Source: CAVQFO01 sp963711725 (GTDB lineage: Bacteria > Pseudomonadota > Gammaproteobacteria > Nitrococcales > Aquisalimonadaceae). Taken from it: a DNA stretch of 64,000 bases. Positions within the stretch are counted from its first letter, which is position 1. Every line of letters starts with the position of its first letter. The notes under the pieces were generated by a model. That model saw only the letters and a program-made list of their open reading frames with translations. It did no database searches and was not told the origin of the DNA. The translations under genes were made by a program, and so were the position numbers. Below are positions 24,933 to 38,756 of this stretch, piece by piece. The stretch covers positions 124,001 to 188,000 of the forward strand of contig CAVQFO010000022.1 in the NCBI GenBank assembly GCA_963711725.1. Direction: 5' to 3'.

Positions 24933-27900
24933 ATGAAAAATAATTCCGAGATCGATCGCAGCACTCTCGGTTGGGTCAAGAAAGAGCTCGACGAGACCCT
25001 TAAACAGGCCGCCGAAGCCCTGGAGGAGTATGCCGAGGATTCCAGCGACGCCACCCAACTGCGTTTCTGCGCCACCTACCTGCATCAGGTGGCCGGCACC
25101 TTGCAGATGCTGGAGTTGTTCGGCGCGGCCATGGTGGCCGAAGAGATGGAGCACCTCGCCGACGCCCTGCTGCAGGACAACGTCAGCAACCGGGACGAGA
25201 CCTACGAAGTCCTGATGCGGGCCATCCTGCAACTGCCGGATTACCTGGAACGGGTCCAGGGCGGCTACCAGGACAGCCCCATCCTGGTGTTGCCCCTGCT
25301 CAACGATCTGCGCGCCGCGCGAGGCGCCAACCTGCTGACGGAGAGCGTGCTTTTTTCGCCGGATCTGGACGCCGTAGGCGAGGTCGCACGGCACGACCGG
25401 GACGGTTCCGGCGCCCTGTCCGAACTGGCGCGCAAGGAGCGTCATCGGTATCAGTTGGCGCTGCTGTCCTATCTGCGCGGGCCGCGACCCGAAAGGCAGC
25501 CTCCAGCGCTTGCGCGAGGTTCTCGATCAGCTTGACTCCGCGGCCGGCACCGATCAGGCGGGCAACCTCTGGTGGGTCGCCAGCGGCTTGGCCGACGCCA
25601 TGGAGCGCAACGATCTGGAAGGCAGCACCGCGGCCAAGATGCTGCTGGGCCAGGTCGACCGGCAGATCAAGCGGGTCATCGATCACGGCGAAGAGCCGCT
25701 GCTGGCGGATCCCGCCCAAAGAGCTGCTCAAGAATCTCCTTTTCTATGTGGGCCAGGCCGAACCCCATAGTGACCGCGTCCGGGGCATCCAGGAACAATT
25801 TCAGCTCAAGGGCCTGCTGCCCAACGCTGAACACATCCAGCGGGCCCGTGAGGGCAGTTTTGGCCCCGGCGCCGAGATTCTTGGCACCGTGGCCGAGGCT
25901 ATCAAGGAAGATCTGGTCAACGTCAAAGACGCCCTGGATCTGTTCGTCCGCGGCGGCCAGACGGACCTGCAAAAGCTCGAGTCCGTCACCGATAGCCTCC
26001 ACCGGGTCGCCGATACCCTGGGCATGCTCGGGCTGGGCGTGGCGCGGAAGGTGGTGAAGGATCAGGTGCATCTGGTCCGGGACATGGCCGAAGGCAACGT
26101 CGATGCCGACGAGCTCCAGCTCATGCACTTGGCGAAGTCCCTGCTCTATGTGGAGTCTTCACTGGAAGGCCTCATCAGCCGGCCCACCGGCGCCGAGGCC
26201 GGATCGCTGACCAGCCAGGAACCCGAACTCCCCGAAGGCGAGGCCTACCAGCTCAGCGAAAAGGAACTGTTCGACCTGGAATACCGCCGGGTCTACACGT
26301 CCGCGGTCAAGGAGGCCGTTGCCGACGTGGCCGCCGCCAAGGAGGCTATTACCGGATTCAACGACAGCCGCGACCACGAGATTCTCGCGCCGCTGCCGGA
26401 TTTGTTCGACCGCTTGCAGGGCGCTCTCCGGATGCTCGATCTTGAGCGCGCCGCAGACCTGCTGGATGCCGTGGCCCGCTATGTGCGCTCGGAAGTGCTC
26501 GATTCCGGCGCCGTGCCTGAATCCGAAGCCCTGGACGCCCTGGCGGATGCGATCACCAGCTTGGAGTACTACCTGGAAGGCGTGCTGGAGAACCGCGGCG
26601 AGTTGGACGGCATCCTGGAAGTGGCCCAGGCCAGCATCTCCAAGCTCGGCTATACCGTGGAGGAACGGCAGCCGGAACCGGAACAGGCCGAGGCCGACCA
26701 ACCGCCGACCGAGGCTGAGATCTCCGACGAGTCCGCCGCGGAACCGTCAGAACCGGCCTTGACCGAACAGCCGGAACCCGAGGCGTCCGCGGCGGAAGAA
26801 CCCGCGCCGGCCTCCCGCCGCATCGGCTCCGCCGCCAGCGTCAATTTCGACGTTGCGGTCATGGCCGACGAGCTGGAAGAAGAGATCATGGAAGTCTTCC
26901 TCGAGGAAGTCGAGGAAGTCATGGAAACCATCCACCAGGAACTGCCCAAGTGGCGGTCCAATCACGAGGACACCGAAGCCCTCACCACCATTCGGCGGAT
27001 GTTCCACACCCTCAAGGGCAGTGGCCGCTTGGCGGGGGCGCTGCTGCTGGGCGAACTGGCCTGGTCTATCGAGCGCCTGCTCAACCGGGTTCTGGAAGGC
27101 AACGTCGAGGTCAGCAACGATCTGCTGGACGTGTTGGATCGAGCCGTGGAGGCATTTCCGGGCCTGGTGGCCGAAATCCAGGGCGGCCCCCCGCCCGAAG
27201 CCGACGTGCGCTGGATCATGCGCAAGGCCGATATCCTTACGGGCCCGGCGCGCTCCGATGAACTCGCCGAGCTGGGCGAGCCCGGCTCGTCCGCCCCCGT
27301 GAGCAGCCGAGCCGAAGAGCCTCGGTCGAGGAGGATCGTCGCGGCCCGGAGGACCTGTCCGTCCGAAGAGGAGCCGGAGGACGTCGGCGAGAGCATCGAG
27401 CTGGCGGGCGGACTCGAGGACAGCGGATCAGGACGAGGACGCAACGCCCGAGGCGGAGTGGGATGCGCTCGATCTCGAGGTTGGCGCCGAAGAGGAGGTC
27501 CTGGGGCTGCCCGAAGAGGCCGCCGCGGATCGGGTCGAACGCGACGCGGCCATGGAGGAAACTCCCGAGCCGGTGGACGAGGAACCACTGGGCGGTGAGG
27601 AAATCGAACTCAGCGGCGGAATCGAGGCGCCACTCGAAACCGAGGACGAGGCATTCGCCGACCTTGCCGAGGGAGGCCCCGAGGAGCTGGAGGTCACCGA
27701 CCTTGGCGAGGCGGAGGAACTGTCCGCCGGGCCCGCCATGGACGAGGTCCTCTACGAGATATTCAGCAAAGAGGCCCGGGACCACCTCGACGCCATCAAC
27801 GAATTCATTGCCCAGGCCCGGGAAGCGGACGGCGACAGCCGCGTCTCCGAAGGTCTGATCCGCGCCCTCCATACCCTGACGGGCAGCGCCCGCATGGCCG

Positions 27901-30900
27901 ACGTGCATCCCATCGCCGAACTGGGACGCAAGATGGAGGTCCTGGTCCAGACCCGCCACGAAGCCGGTGCCGGACTGGATTCCGATGAGCTGGAACTGCT
28001 GGCCCGGGGCGCGGCCCTGGTCGATGAGATCGTGACCGCGCTGGGTGAGGCCGGTGCCGAGCTGCCGGACGTGAACCCATTGGTCTCCGAGCTCCAGGAG
28101 CGCGCCGAGGCGGCGATCCGGGGGCGACGCCGCCGCCAAGGTCGAGCCGGAGCCGGAACCCGAAGCGGATCTCGAGCCGCCCGCCGCCGTCGACGCCGCG
28201 GAGCCCGCCGAGTCGGCGGAGCCCCAGCCGCTGCCCTCCGATATCGATGCCGATCTGGTGGATCTGTTCCTGGAGGAGGCGGAGGACATTCTCCGCTTCC
28301 TGGAGACTACGGTGGAACGCTGGGAAGACCACCCGGAGCACGGCGCCACCATTGCCGAGCTTCACCGCTCCCTGCATACCCTCAAAGGCGGTGCGCGGCT
28401 CGCCGGTTTCGACACCATCGGCGCGCTTTGTCACTCGCTGGAGAGCGTCTCCGGTGACGTGGCCGAGCATCGCGTCCCGGCGGACGACGCCTTCTTCAAC
28501 ACCTTGCACCGCGCCCTGGACCAACTGGCGGCCATGATCGCGACCGCGCGCAACGGCATGATGCCGCCGCTGCCGGAAGGGGTCATGGACGATATCCGGC
28601 GGCTTCAGGGCGCCAGGACCGGTGGCGCCCGCGCCGAAGAACACGGCCCAGAGCGAAGACGTGCCGCCGGACGCGGAACTCACGGAAGTGTTCCTGGAAG
28701 AGGCCTCCGAGATCCTGGAGGGGACGGAGAATACCCTGCAGAGCTGGATGGAGGCCCCGGACGACTCCGAGATTCTCACCGAGCTTCAGCGTGCCCTGCA
28801 TACCCTCAAGGGCGGCGCCCGCATGGCCGGTTTCCCACCCATCGCGAATCTCAGTCACGCCCTGGAAACCTTGTTGATTGCGATCCTGAACGGTCGCGCC
28901 CAGGCCTCCCAGCCGGTGTTCGAATTGCTGGAGCTCTGCCACGACCGGCTCTACGGCATGCGCGAAAAGGCCGCCTCCGGTCAACCCGTGGCCGAGGCCG
29001 ACGACCTGCTCGAGCAGATCGAAAACCTGCGCAGCGGCGGCGTCGCCAAAGCCTCCGGCGCCCGAGCCCGACAGCGGCGCAGCGGCGCCGGCCAAGGTCC
29101 CTGAGTCCGAGCCCGCCAAAGGCAAGGCCAAGGCGGTAAGCCGAGCCCGAACCTGAGGAAAAACCGAAGGCCGGTGGTCGGGAGGATGCCGGCGCCCGTA
29201 TGCAGCACGATCAGGTGCGCGTGCGAGCCGATCTGCTGGACAACCTGGTGAACTACGCCGGCGAGGTCAGCATCTACCGCGCCCGGCTGGAGCAGCAGGT
29301 GGGCGCCTTCCGGTTCAACCTGGCCGAGCTCGACCAGACCGTGGACCGCCTGCGCGATCAGTTGCGGACCATGGATATCGAGACCGAGGCCCAGATCCTC
29401 TACCGATTCGAGCGTGAGCACGAAGGCGAGGATCAGGATGAGGATTTCGACCCGCTGGAGCTGGACCGCTTCTCCCGGATTCAGGAGCTGTCCCGGGGCT
29501 TGAGCGAGTCCGTCAACGACCTTGGCAGTATCCAGGGCATGCTGGACAACCTGTCCCGCGAGTCCGAGACGCTGCTGCTGCAGCAATCCCGGGTCAATAC
29601 CGAGATGCAGGATGGCCTCATGCGTACGCGCATGGTGCCCTTCGCGAACCTCGTGCCGCGCATGCGCCGGATCGTCCGCCAGACTACCCAGGAGTTGGGC
29701 AAGGCCGCCCAGCTGAAGGTTACGGGCGCTCAGGGCGAAATGGACCGTACCGTTCTGGAACGGGTTATCCCGCCGCTGGAGCACATGCTCCGCAATGCCG
29801 TGGCCCACGGCATCGAAAGCCCGGAGCAGCGCGCCAAGGCGGGCAAGCCCGAAGGGGGCACCATTACCGTGGGGCTGGACCGCGAGGGCGCCGACGTGAT
29901 CATGCGCGTGAGCGACGACGGCTCCGGCATGAACCTGGAGGCGATCCGCAAGAAGGCCTTGGAGCGGGGCTTGTTGCGCGAGGACGTGCAGCTCACGGAT
30001 CGTGAGATCATGCAGTTCGTTCTGGAGTCCGGCTTCAGTACCGCCGAGCAGGTGACGCAGATCGCCGGCCGCGGCGTGGGCATGGACGTGGTGAACGCCG
30101 AGATCAAGCAGTTGGGCGGCACTCTGGAAATCGAATCCGAGGCCGGCCGCGGGACTACCTTCGTTGTGCGCCTGCCGTTCACGCTGGCCATCAACCAGGC
30201 GTTGCTCTGCACGGCGGGCGACGATGCCTACGCCATTCCGCTGACCAGCATCGAAGGCGTGGTGCGGATGACTCACGAAGACTTGTCCGCCATGTACGAC
30301 AACTCCCGGGCGAACCTCTACGAATATGCGGGCCAGGCCTACGAAGTGATGAATCTCTCGGCCTTGCTGGGCACCGGCGAGCCGCAGCTCCCGGGACCGG
30401 GCAAGCGCCTTCCCGTTATTCTGGTGCAGACGGGCGACCACCGGCTGGCGCTGCAGGTGGACGGACTGCTGGGCAACCGCGAAATCGTGGTGAAGTCGGT
30501 GGGCGCGCAGATCAGCACCGTGCCCGGCATCTTCGGGGCGACCATCCTCGCCGACGGCCGCGTGGTCCTGATCCTGGAGGTGGGTGCGCTGGTGCGCATG
30601 GGTGCCGCCCTGCAGGAGCCGGACACGCTATCAGGAAATGCCGGAGGAAGACGAAACCGAGGCCCGCGGTCGCCCGGTCATCATGGTGGTGGACGATTCC
30701 ATCACCATGCGCAAGGTCGCGACCCGGCTGCTGGAACGCAACAACATGGACGTCATCACTGCCAAAGACGGCGTGGACGCGGTGGCCAACCTGCAGGAAC
30801 AAGTGCCGGACGCCATGCTGTTGGACATCGAAATGCCGCGGATGGACGGCTATGAACTGGCCACTCACATGCGCAACGACGATCGCCTCAAGAGCGTGCC

Positions 30901-31054
30901 GATCATCATGATTACCTCGCGCACCGGTGAGAAGCACCGCAAGCGGGCCATGGACATCGGCGTCAACCGTTATCTGGGCAAGCCCTACCAGGAATCAGAA
31001 CTCCTGGAGAATCTCAACGAACTCCTGGAAGAGCAGCGTGGAAGGGGCCGATAG
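24933..31054 (+). CDS. chpA: Hybrid chemosensory histidine kinase ChpA, broken by about ten single-base indels
   Basis: ChpA is the CheA-like hub of the pilus chemosensory system. Parts in order: FimL/Hpt-like N-terminus (YLHQVAGTLQML); Hpt domains with HTLKGSGR (~27.0 kb), HTLTGSAR (~27.9 kb), HTLKGGAR (~28.4 kb) and HTLKGGAR (~28.8 kb); a dimer/kinase core (LRNAVAHGIES, VSDDGSGMN, QIAGRGVGMDVV); a CheW domain; and a receiver (MVVDDSITMRK, LLDIEMPRMDGYE). Frame changes occur near 25480, 25712, 27320, 27363, 27422, 28122, 28621, 29050, 29137 and 30625, nine insertions and one deletion. Correcting them gives roughly 2,030 residues, shorter than Pseudomonas ChpA. All breaks after 27.3 kb fall in acidic or Pro-rich linkers; domains are intact. 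Sequencing error is likelier than decay, but this is not proven. Confidence 0.88.
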
Positions 31055-32043
31055 GAGATCACCAAAGGCTTCGGCCGTTCGAGTCGGACTGCTCGGCCCC
31101 GCCGGTTCCGACCGGGAGGCCCTGCGCTCCGGCCTGGAGCTGCACGGCCTGGCGATCACGCTGGAGGAGACCCTTGCGGCCCATCTCAAGCGTGATCCGG
31201 AAACGCTTCCGGCCGATGTCCTGCTGGTGGACTTGCAGGGTTCCACGGATCGGGAGCTGGACCTTGTCCAGGGCCTGGTGGAAAACTGCCCGCTACCGCT
31301 GGTCTTCAACGAGTTGCCCGCCCGGGCCCGCAGCAAGTCGTGGATGCGCCGGCTGGCCAAGAAATTGGCCGGCTTCGGTCCCGCTCGAAAGCGCGGCGGA
31401 GGGGGAAGCGGAAGAGATCCCGTCGCAGTCGCCGCCCGCTCCGGCGGGCCCGCCCCGGGTCTGGGTGCTCGGTGCTTCCTTTGGCGGCCCGGAGGCACTG
31501 AAGCGCTTTCTGGATTCCATGCCCCACGCGCCGGAGGCCATGTTCCTCATTGGTCAGCATATTGGGGTCGGCTTCGTGGAGCTGCTGGCATCTCAGCTCA
31601 ATCGCTCCAGCCCGTTCCGGGTTACCCCGGCCGCCGACGGCTCGGTGCTGGAAAACGGGAGGGTATTCGTGGCGCCGGTTGGCGAGCTGATTCGACTGGA
31701 CCCCCAAGGCAGGATTCGCTTGGTGGCCGACGATGCCACTCGCATCTATAACCCGTCCATCGACGCGCTGATGGAAGAGGTGGCGCGCTGTTACGGACCC
31801 CAGGCCGGGGCCATCGTGTTCAGCGGCATGGGCGACGACGGGACCCAGGGCGCCCAGGCCATCGCTCGGGCCGGCGGCGAGGTGTGGGCCCAGGACAGTG
31901 CCAGCTGCGCCATCAGCAGCATGCCGGACTGCGCTGCGGCCACGGGGGTGGTGAGCCGGCGCGGTTCGCCCGAAGAACTCTCGGACGCGCTGGCCAAATA
32001 CCTGGCGACGGACGAAGCCAAAGAGGAAGCGGGCACTCAGTAA
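31038..32043 (+). CDS. chpB: Chemotaxis-type methylesterase ChpB (CheB-like), one frameshift
   Basis: A protein-glutamate methylesterase that would reset PilJ, opposite to PilK. A GTG start at 31038 overlaps the chpA end and gives VEGADRRSPKASAVRVGLLG. The N-terminal ~110 residues look like a degenerate receiver-type domain. An extra G at about 31377 shifts the frame in an Ala/Glu-rich linker. The catalytic domain then reads WVLGASFGGPEALKRFL (Ser), FLIGQHIGVGFVELLA (His) and VFSGMGDDGTQGAQAI (Asp), a complete CheB triad. Corrected length is about 335 residues. Confidence 0.88.
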
Positions 32044-32122
32044 CGGTGCCTTTGCCACCGCCTCAGGTCCCCGGGGGTCGAAGGGGCGGGTCCGACAACA
32101 TCAGTGGGAAGGTTGAGAAACA

Positions 32123-32581
32123 ATGGCACAAGACGAGGTTGTACGCAGTCTGTTGGTTCCCCTCCAGGGGCGTAACCTGCTGGTGCCCAGTACCGTGGTC
32201 GCCGAGGTGGTTTCCTACTCGGAGCCGGAGGAGGCCGAGGGCGACGCGCCCTGGCTCCTGGGCATGGTTCGCTGGCGCGAACAGACGATCCCGGCTTTGT
32301 CCTTCGAGGCGGCGGACGGCGGTAGCGCGGGGTCGCCCGGGACCCGGGCACGGTTTGCCGTATTCAAGGCCTTGAACAATCGTCCGGGAATGCCGTATTT
32401 CGCGATGCTGGCCCAGCAGATCCCCCGCCTGCTCAGCGTCTATCCCGATACCATCGAGGTGTTGGAGGGCGAAGGTGAGTACGGCAAGGCGGTTCGCGAA
32501 TCCGTCCTGGTCAACGGCGAGCCGGCATTGATCCCCGACCTGGATTACCTGGAAGGGCTGCTGCACAAACAGCTTTCATGA
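32123..32581 (+). CDS. chpC: CheW-like protein ChpC
   Basis: A 152-residue CheW-domain adaptor, the second of the pathway. RSLLVPLQGRNLLVPSTVVAEVVSY, APWLLGMVRWREQTIPALSFEA and PALIPDLDYLEGLL follow the CheW pattern. ChpC in Pseudomonas is an accessory adaptor. ATG at 32123 follows GGAAGGTTGAGAAACA. The gene ends the chp cluster and faces rsmE across 19 bases containing a short T-run. Confidence 0.88.
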   Translation: MAQDEVVRSLLVPLQGRNLLVPSTVVAEVVSYSEPEEAEGDAPWLLGMVRWREQTIPALSFEAADGGSAGSPGTRARFAVFKALNNRPGMPYFAMLAQQIPRLLSVYPDTIEVLEGEGEYGKAVRESVLVNGEPALIPDLDYLEGLLHKQLS

Positions 32582-32600
32582 GACGGTTTTTAGCAGACCT

Positions 32601-33329
32601 TCAACCCAGATCCCCCCATAAGGCCTGAATCGCCGCCAACGCGGCGGGGCCGGCTGTCTCCGTGCGCAGGACCCGCGGGCCGAATCGGAGTGGCCGGTAG
32701 CCGGCGGCGGCCGCCTGTTCCATCTCGAAATCGCTAAACCCGCCTTCCGGCCCGATCAGCAGGGCAATTCCCTGGTCCGACGGCGCCAGTGTGCGCAAGG
32801 TGTTGTCCGATGTGGGGTCCAGTGCCAGCTTCAGGCCGGCCTGGATTTCGGCGACAGCCGAACTCAGGGGCAGAGGGGCGGTGATTTCGGGCAGGAGATT
32901 GCGGCCGCATTGCTCACAGGCGGATATAACCACCCCCCGCCAGTGCTCCACCCGTTTGGCGCCCCGTTCCGGGCTCAGGCGCACCACGGTGCGTTCCGTG
33001 AGCACCGGCACGATGCGGCGCGCCCCCAGTTCAACGGCCTTTTGAATGGCGTAATCCATGCGGTCGCCCTTGGAAACGGCCTGCAGCAGGGTAACGTCCA
33101 GCGGGGATTCCCGCTCTGTGTCCCGATGTTCCAGGATGTGCGCGCGCACGTCACGGCGGGCGACGGCGGTCAGTTCCGCGCGGTATTCGCCGCCGCGGCC
33201 GTCGAACAGGACAATCTCGTCGCCCGGCACCAGCCGTCGCACGGCCACGTGATTGGCCGCAGCCGCACCCAACGGGTACTCGCCCGCCTCGGGCAGGGGG
33301 CCGGGCTCGAAGAAACGCGGTGCGGCCAT
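32601..33329 (-). CDS. rsmE: 16S rRNA m3U1498 methyltransferase RsmE
   Basis: A 242-residue SPOUT-class methyltransferase that modifies U1498 of 16S rRNA. The knotted SAM site is visible as IALLIGPEGGFSDFEMEQA and FGPRVLRTETAGPAALAAIQ. The N-terminal PUA-like domain has VRRLVPGDEIVLFDGRGGEYRAEL. Its start is five bases after the bioA stop, so it is co-transcribed with bioA, another SAM-using enzyme. Confidence 0.94.
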   Translation of the reverse strand: MAAPRFFEPGPLPEAGEYPLGAAAANHVAVRRLVPGDEIVLFDGRGGEYRAELTAVARRDVRAHILEHRDTERESPLDVTLLQAVSKGDRMDYAIQKAVELGARRIVPVLTERTVVRLSPERGAKRVEHWRGVVISACEQCGRNLLPEITAPLPLSSAVAEIQAGLKLALDPTSDNTLRTLAPSDQGIALLIGPEGGFSDFEMEQAAAAGYRPLRFGPRVLRTETAGPAALAAIQALWGDLG

Positions 33330-33334
33330 GGGCG

Positions 33335-34684
33335 CTAGTCGGCGGTAACCTTGTCGATCCCTTCCGTCGCCACCCGGGCCAGATGCTCGATCTGCTCCTC
33401 ATTGATGACATAGGGCGGCATGAAATAGACCACGTTTCCCAGGGGGCGCATCAGGCATTCGCGGGTCAGGCCGTACTGATAGACCTGAATGCCCCGGCGC
33501 TCCTGCCACGGATAGGGCTCGCCGGTGGCCTTGTCCTTCACCATTTCCATGGCCACCACCATGCCCGTTTGCCGGACTTCGCTGACATGGGGGTGATCCG
33601 CCAGGTGGGCCACGGCGCGGCCCATGGCGGCAGCCAGCTCTTGGTTGCGCTCGAGTACGCGGTCGCTCTCAAAGATCGACAGGGTGGCCAGCGCCGCCCG
33701 GCACGCCAGGGCATTGCCGGTGTAGCTGTGGGAATGGAGAAAGGCCCGCATGCTGGCGTAATCGTCGTAGAAAGCCTCGTAGATGGATTCGTGGGTCATT
33801 ACGGTGGCCAGCGGCAGGTAACCGGCGGTCAGCCCCTTGGACAGGCACATGAAGTCCGGCGAGATGCCGGCCTGCTCGCAGGCGAACATCGTGCCGGTGC
33901 GGCCGAAGCCCACGGCGATCTCGTCGGCGATCAGGTGTACGCCGTGGCGGTCGCAGGCCTCCCGCAGCAGCTCCAGGTAGACCGGGTGATACATCTTCAT
34001 GCCCGAGGCGCACTGGATCAGGGGTTCGACGATGACCGCGGCGGCTTCATGGGCGTGACGGGCCAGCGCCTCCTCCATGTGCCGGAACATTTGCCGGGAG
34101 TGCTCCTCCCAGCTCACGCCCGCTTCGCGCTTGGAGCAATCGGGGGAGGGGACAGTAATGGCCTCCATCAGCAGCGGCTTGTAGGTTTCCTTGTACAGGG
34201 CCACGTCGCCCACGCCCAGAGTGCCCAGGGTCTCGCCGTGATAGCTGTCGCTGAGGGTGATGAACTTCAGCTTCTCCGGCCGGCCGGTGTTCAGCCAGTA
34301 GTGGTAGCTCATCTTCAGGGCCACTTCCACGGCGGAGGAGCCGTTGTCGGTGTAGAAACAGCGGGACAGACCCTTGGGCGTGATTTTGACCAATTTCTCT
34401 GACAACTCCACTACGGGCTCATGGGAAAAACCGGCCAGAATGACGTGTTCCAGCTTGTCCAACTGGTCCCGCACCGCCGCGTTGATGCGCGGATTGGCAT
34501 GGCCGAAGATGTTCACCCACCAGGAGCTGACGGCATCCAGATAGCGGTTGCCCTCGAAATCGTACAGCCACACGCCCTCGCCGCGCTGGACAGGGACCAG
34601 GGGCAGCCATTCGTGGTCCTTCATCTGGGTGCAGGGGTGCCAGAGTACGGAGAGGTCGCGGTCGACGAGATCTTGGTTTCGCAT
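33335..34684 (-). CDS. bioA: Adenosylmethionine-8-amino-7-oxononanoate transaminase BioA
   Basis: A 449-residue PLP enzyme that converts KAPA to DAPA in biotin synthesis, using SAM as amino donor. DLSVLWHPCTQMKDHE and SSWWVNIFGHANPRIN are BioA-specific starts. The PLP site is GVHLIADEIAVGFGRTGTMFA followed by CLSKGLTAGYLPLA, whose Lys binds PLP. SYTGNALACRAALATL is also conserved. No other bio genes are in the window. It lies downstream of metF on the same strand after a 252-base gap carrying an inverted repeat. Confidence 0.95.
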   Translation of the reverse strand: MRNQDLVDRDLSVLWHPCTQMKDHEWLPLVPVQRGEGVWLYDFEGNRYLDAVSSWWVNIFGHANPRINAAVRDQLDKLEHVILAGFSHEPVVELSEKLVKITPKGLSRCFYTDNGSSAVEVALKMSYHYWLNTGRPEKLKFITLSDSYHGETLGTLGVGDVALYKETYKPLLMEAITVPSPDCSKREAGVSWEEHSRQMFRHMEEALARHAHEAAAVIVEPLIQCASGMKMYHPVYLELLREACDRHGVHLIADEIAVGFGRTGTMFACEQAGISPDFMCLSKGLTAGYLPLATVMTHESIYEAFYDDYASMRAFLHSHSYTGNALACRAALATLSIFESDRVLERNQELAAAMGRAVAHLADHPHVSEVRQTGMVVAMEMVKDKATGEPYPWQERRGIQVYQYGLTRECLMRPLGNVVYFMPPYVINEEQIEHLARVATEGIDKVTAD

Positions 34685-34798
34685 GATTGAGTATTGTGCT
34701 GTAAACGGCTTGACGGATGAGCAAGGTTACACGATGGGTCGGGGGATCGAAATCCACTTGCCCGCCAGGAAGGGGAGAGGACGCTCTTTGAGTTTCGG

Positions 34799-34909
34799 GT
34801 CACGAAGGGCACGAAGCAGAAACGAAGTCCACGAAGGTAAAAGGGCGGGCCAGCGGTTGACCGAAAAAACTTCGTGTTCCTTCGTGAAACCTCCGTGCTC
34901 TTTGTGACC
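34799..34909. repeat. CACGAAGG-type imperfect inverted repeat
   Basis: GTCACGAAGGGCACGAAGC and further CACGAAGG units on the left are mirrored by CTTCGTGTTCCTTCGTG and GCTCTTTGTGAC on the right. It occupies the bioA-metF gap and belongs loosely to the CCACAGAGG repeat class seen elsewhere in the window. Confidence 0.65.
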
Positions 34910-34936
34910 GTAAGCGTCAATCAACCTGGATGCGAT

Positions 34937-35809
34937 TTACCCTCCGGCCGGCGGATTGTCCGGCAGGCCCAGGTTCTCCCAAATTGCCAGCGTGGTGTCC
35001 GCCTGGTTCATGGTGTAGAAATGCAGCCCCGGCGCTCCGGCGCTAAGCAGGTCGTAGCACAGCTCCGTGACCACATCGATGCCCAGGGCGCGGATGGACT
35101 CTGCGTCGTCGCCGTAGGCCTCCAGCCTTTTACGCAGCCAGCGCGGAATCTCCGCGCCGCAGGCGTCCGAGAACCGGGCCAGCTGCTTGAAGTTGTGGAT
35201 GGGCATGATGCCCGGGACGATGGGCAGATCGATGTCCATCTCCTCGCAGCTCTGCACGAATCGAAAATAGGCGTCGGGATTGTAGAAGTACTGGGTGATC
35301 GCGCTATTGGCACCCGCCTGGATCTTGCGCTGAAACGCCTGAAGATCCGCCTCGGCGTCGTTGGCCTGGGGGTGGAACTCGGGATAGCAGGCCACCTCGA
35401 TCTCGAAACGGTCGCCGTGTTGCTCCCGGATGAAGGCCACCAGTTCGTTGGCATAGCGGAACTCGCCCGCCGATTGCATGCCCGAGGGCATGTCGCCGCG
35501 CAGGGCGACGATGCGGCGAATGCCGCCCGCCTTGTATTGTTCCAGGATCTCGCAGATGTTGCTGCGGGTGGAGCCGATGCAGGACAAATGCGGCGCCGCC
35601 TCGATGCCCGAATCCCGTTGGATCGCCAGCACTGTCTCCAGGGTGCGGTCCCGGGTGGATCCCCCGGCGCCGAAGGTTACCGAGAAGAAGCGCGGTTTGA
35701 CCTTGGCCAAGCGGCCCCATGTGGTTCGCAGCTTTTCCGCGCCGGCATCCGTCTTGGGCGGGAAAAACTCGAAGCTGAAGGCGCGCGGATATTTGAGTTG
35801 TGATTCCAT
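34937..35809 (-). CDS. metF: 5,10-methylenetetrahydrofolate reductase
   Basis: A 290-residue flavoprotein that makes 5-methyl-THF for methionine synthase. RAFSFEFFPPKTDAGAEKL is the classic N-terminus; SVTFGAGGSTRDRTLETV, HLSCIGSTRSNICEIL and VALRGDMPSG line the FAD/folate site. I prefer ATG at 35809 over an in-frame GTG at 35824. It follows ahcY on the minus strand, with a CGCGAAAGCG repeat in the 161-base gap. Confidence 0.95.
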   Translation of the reverse strand: MESQLKYPRAFSFEFFPPKTDAGAEKLRTTWGRLAKVKPRFFSVTFGAGGSTRDRTLETVLAIQRDSGIEAAPHLSCIGSTRSNICEILEQYKAGGIRRIVALRGDMPSGMQSAGEFRYANELVAFIREQHGDRFEIEVACYPEFHPQANDAEADLQAFQRKIQAGANSAITQYFYNPDAYFRFVQSCEEMDIDLPIVPGIMPIHNFKQLARFSDACGAEIPRWLRKRLEAYGDDAESIRALGIDVVTELCYDLLSAGAPGLHFYTMNQADTTLAIWENLGLPDNPPAGG

Positions 35810-35858
35810 GATTTGCTCACGCACTGGGGCCGTCGCCGTCGGCGAACGCGATTTTCCC

Positions 35859-35925
35859 CGTCATTCCCGCGAAAGCGGGAATCCACGTCGAGATGGCCTG
35901 GATTCCCGCTTTCGCGGGAATGACG
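35859..35925. repeat. Palindromic CGCGAAAGCG hairpin repeat, copy 2
   Basis: The same inverted pair of GTCATTCCCGCGAAAGCGGG arms as at 1803-1871, with a different spacer. It lies between ahcY and metF. Confidence 0.85.
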
Positions 35926-35970
35926 AGGTTTGTTGCATTCCCGTAGCGGCGACAGCGATTTATGGGTCGC

Positions 35971-37386
<1,416 letters not shown>

Positions 37387-37404
37387 GTCGATTGACTCCG
37401 CGTA

Positions 37405-37523
37405 CGTTTGCGAGCGCCGTTTTATGGTCATTCCAATCCCGGAGGATTGGTAACCACGAGCCGCCAGGCCTGGCAGGCCTCACATGCGAAGATGCTTGCC
37501 TGTTGCAGCGCTCCCTGACGGCC
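37405..37523 (-). promoter_or_regulatory. S-adenosylhomocysteine (SAH) riboswitch upstream of ahcY
   Basis: On the minus strand the leader contains GAGCGCTGCAAC (37502-37514 region), then GCCAGGCCTGGCGGCTCG, and ends AACGGCGCTCGC (37410-37421). These match the conserved core of the SAH riboswitch, in which a 3' GCGCTC segment pairs with the 5' GAGCGC and a pseudoknot forms. SAH binding normally raises ahcY expression, removing a toxic product. A ribosome-binding-like CGGAG lies just downstream. Confidence 0.88.
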
Positions 37524-37580
37524 GGGGTGCCCACGTACGGGCGAGAATCGAGGCCGGGCGCCTTCGGGCCCGGCCGGAAA

Positions 37581-38756
<1,176 letters not shown>

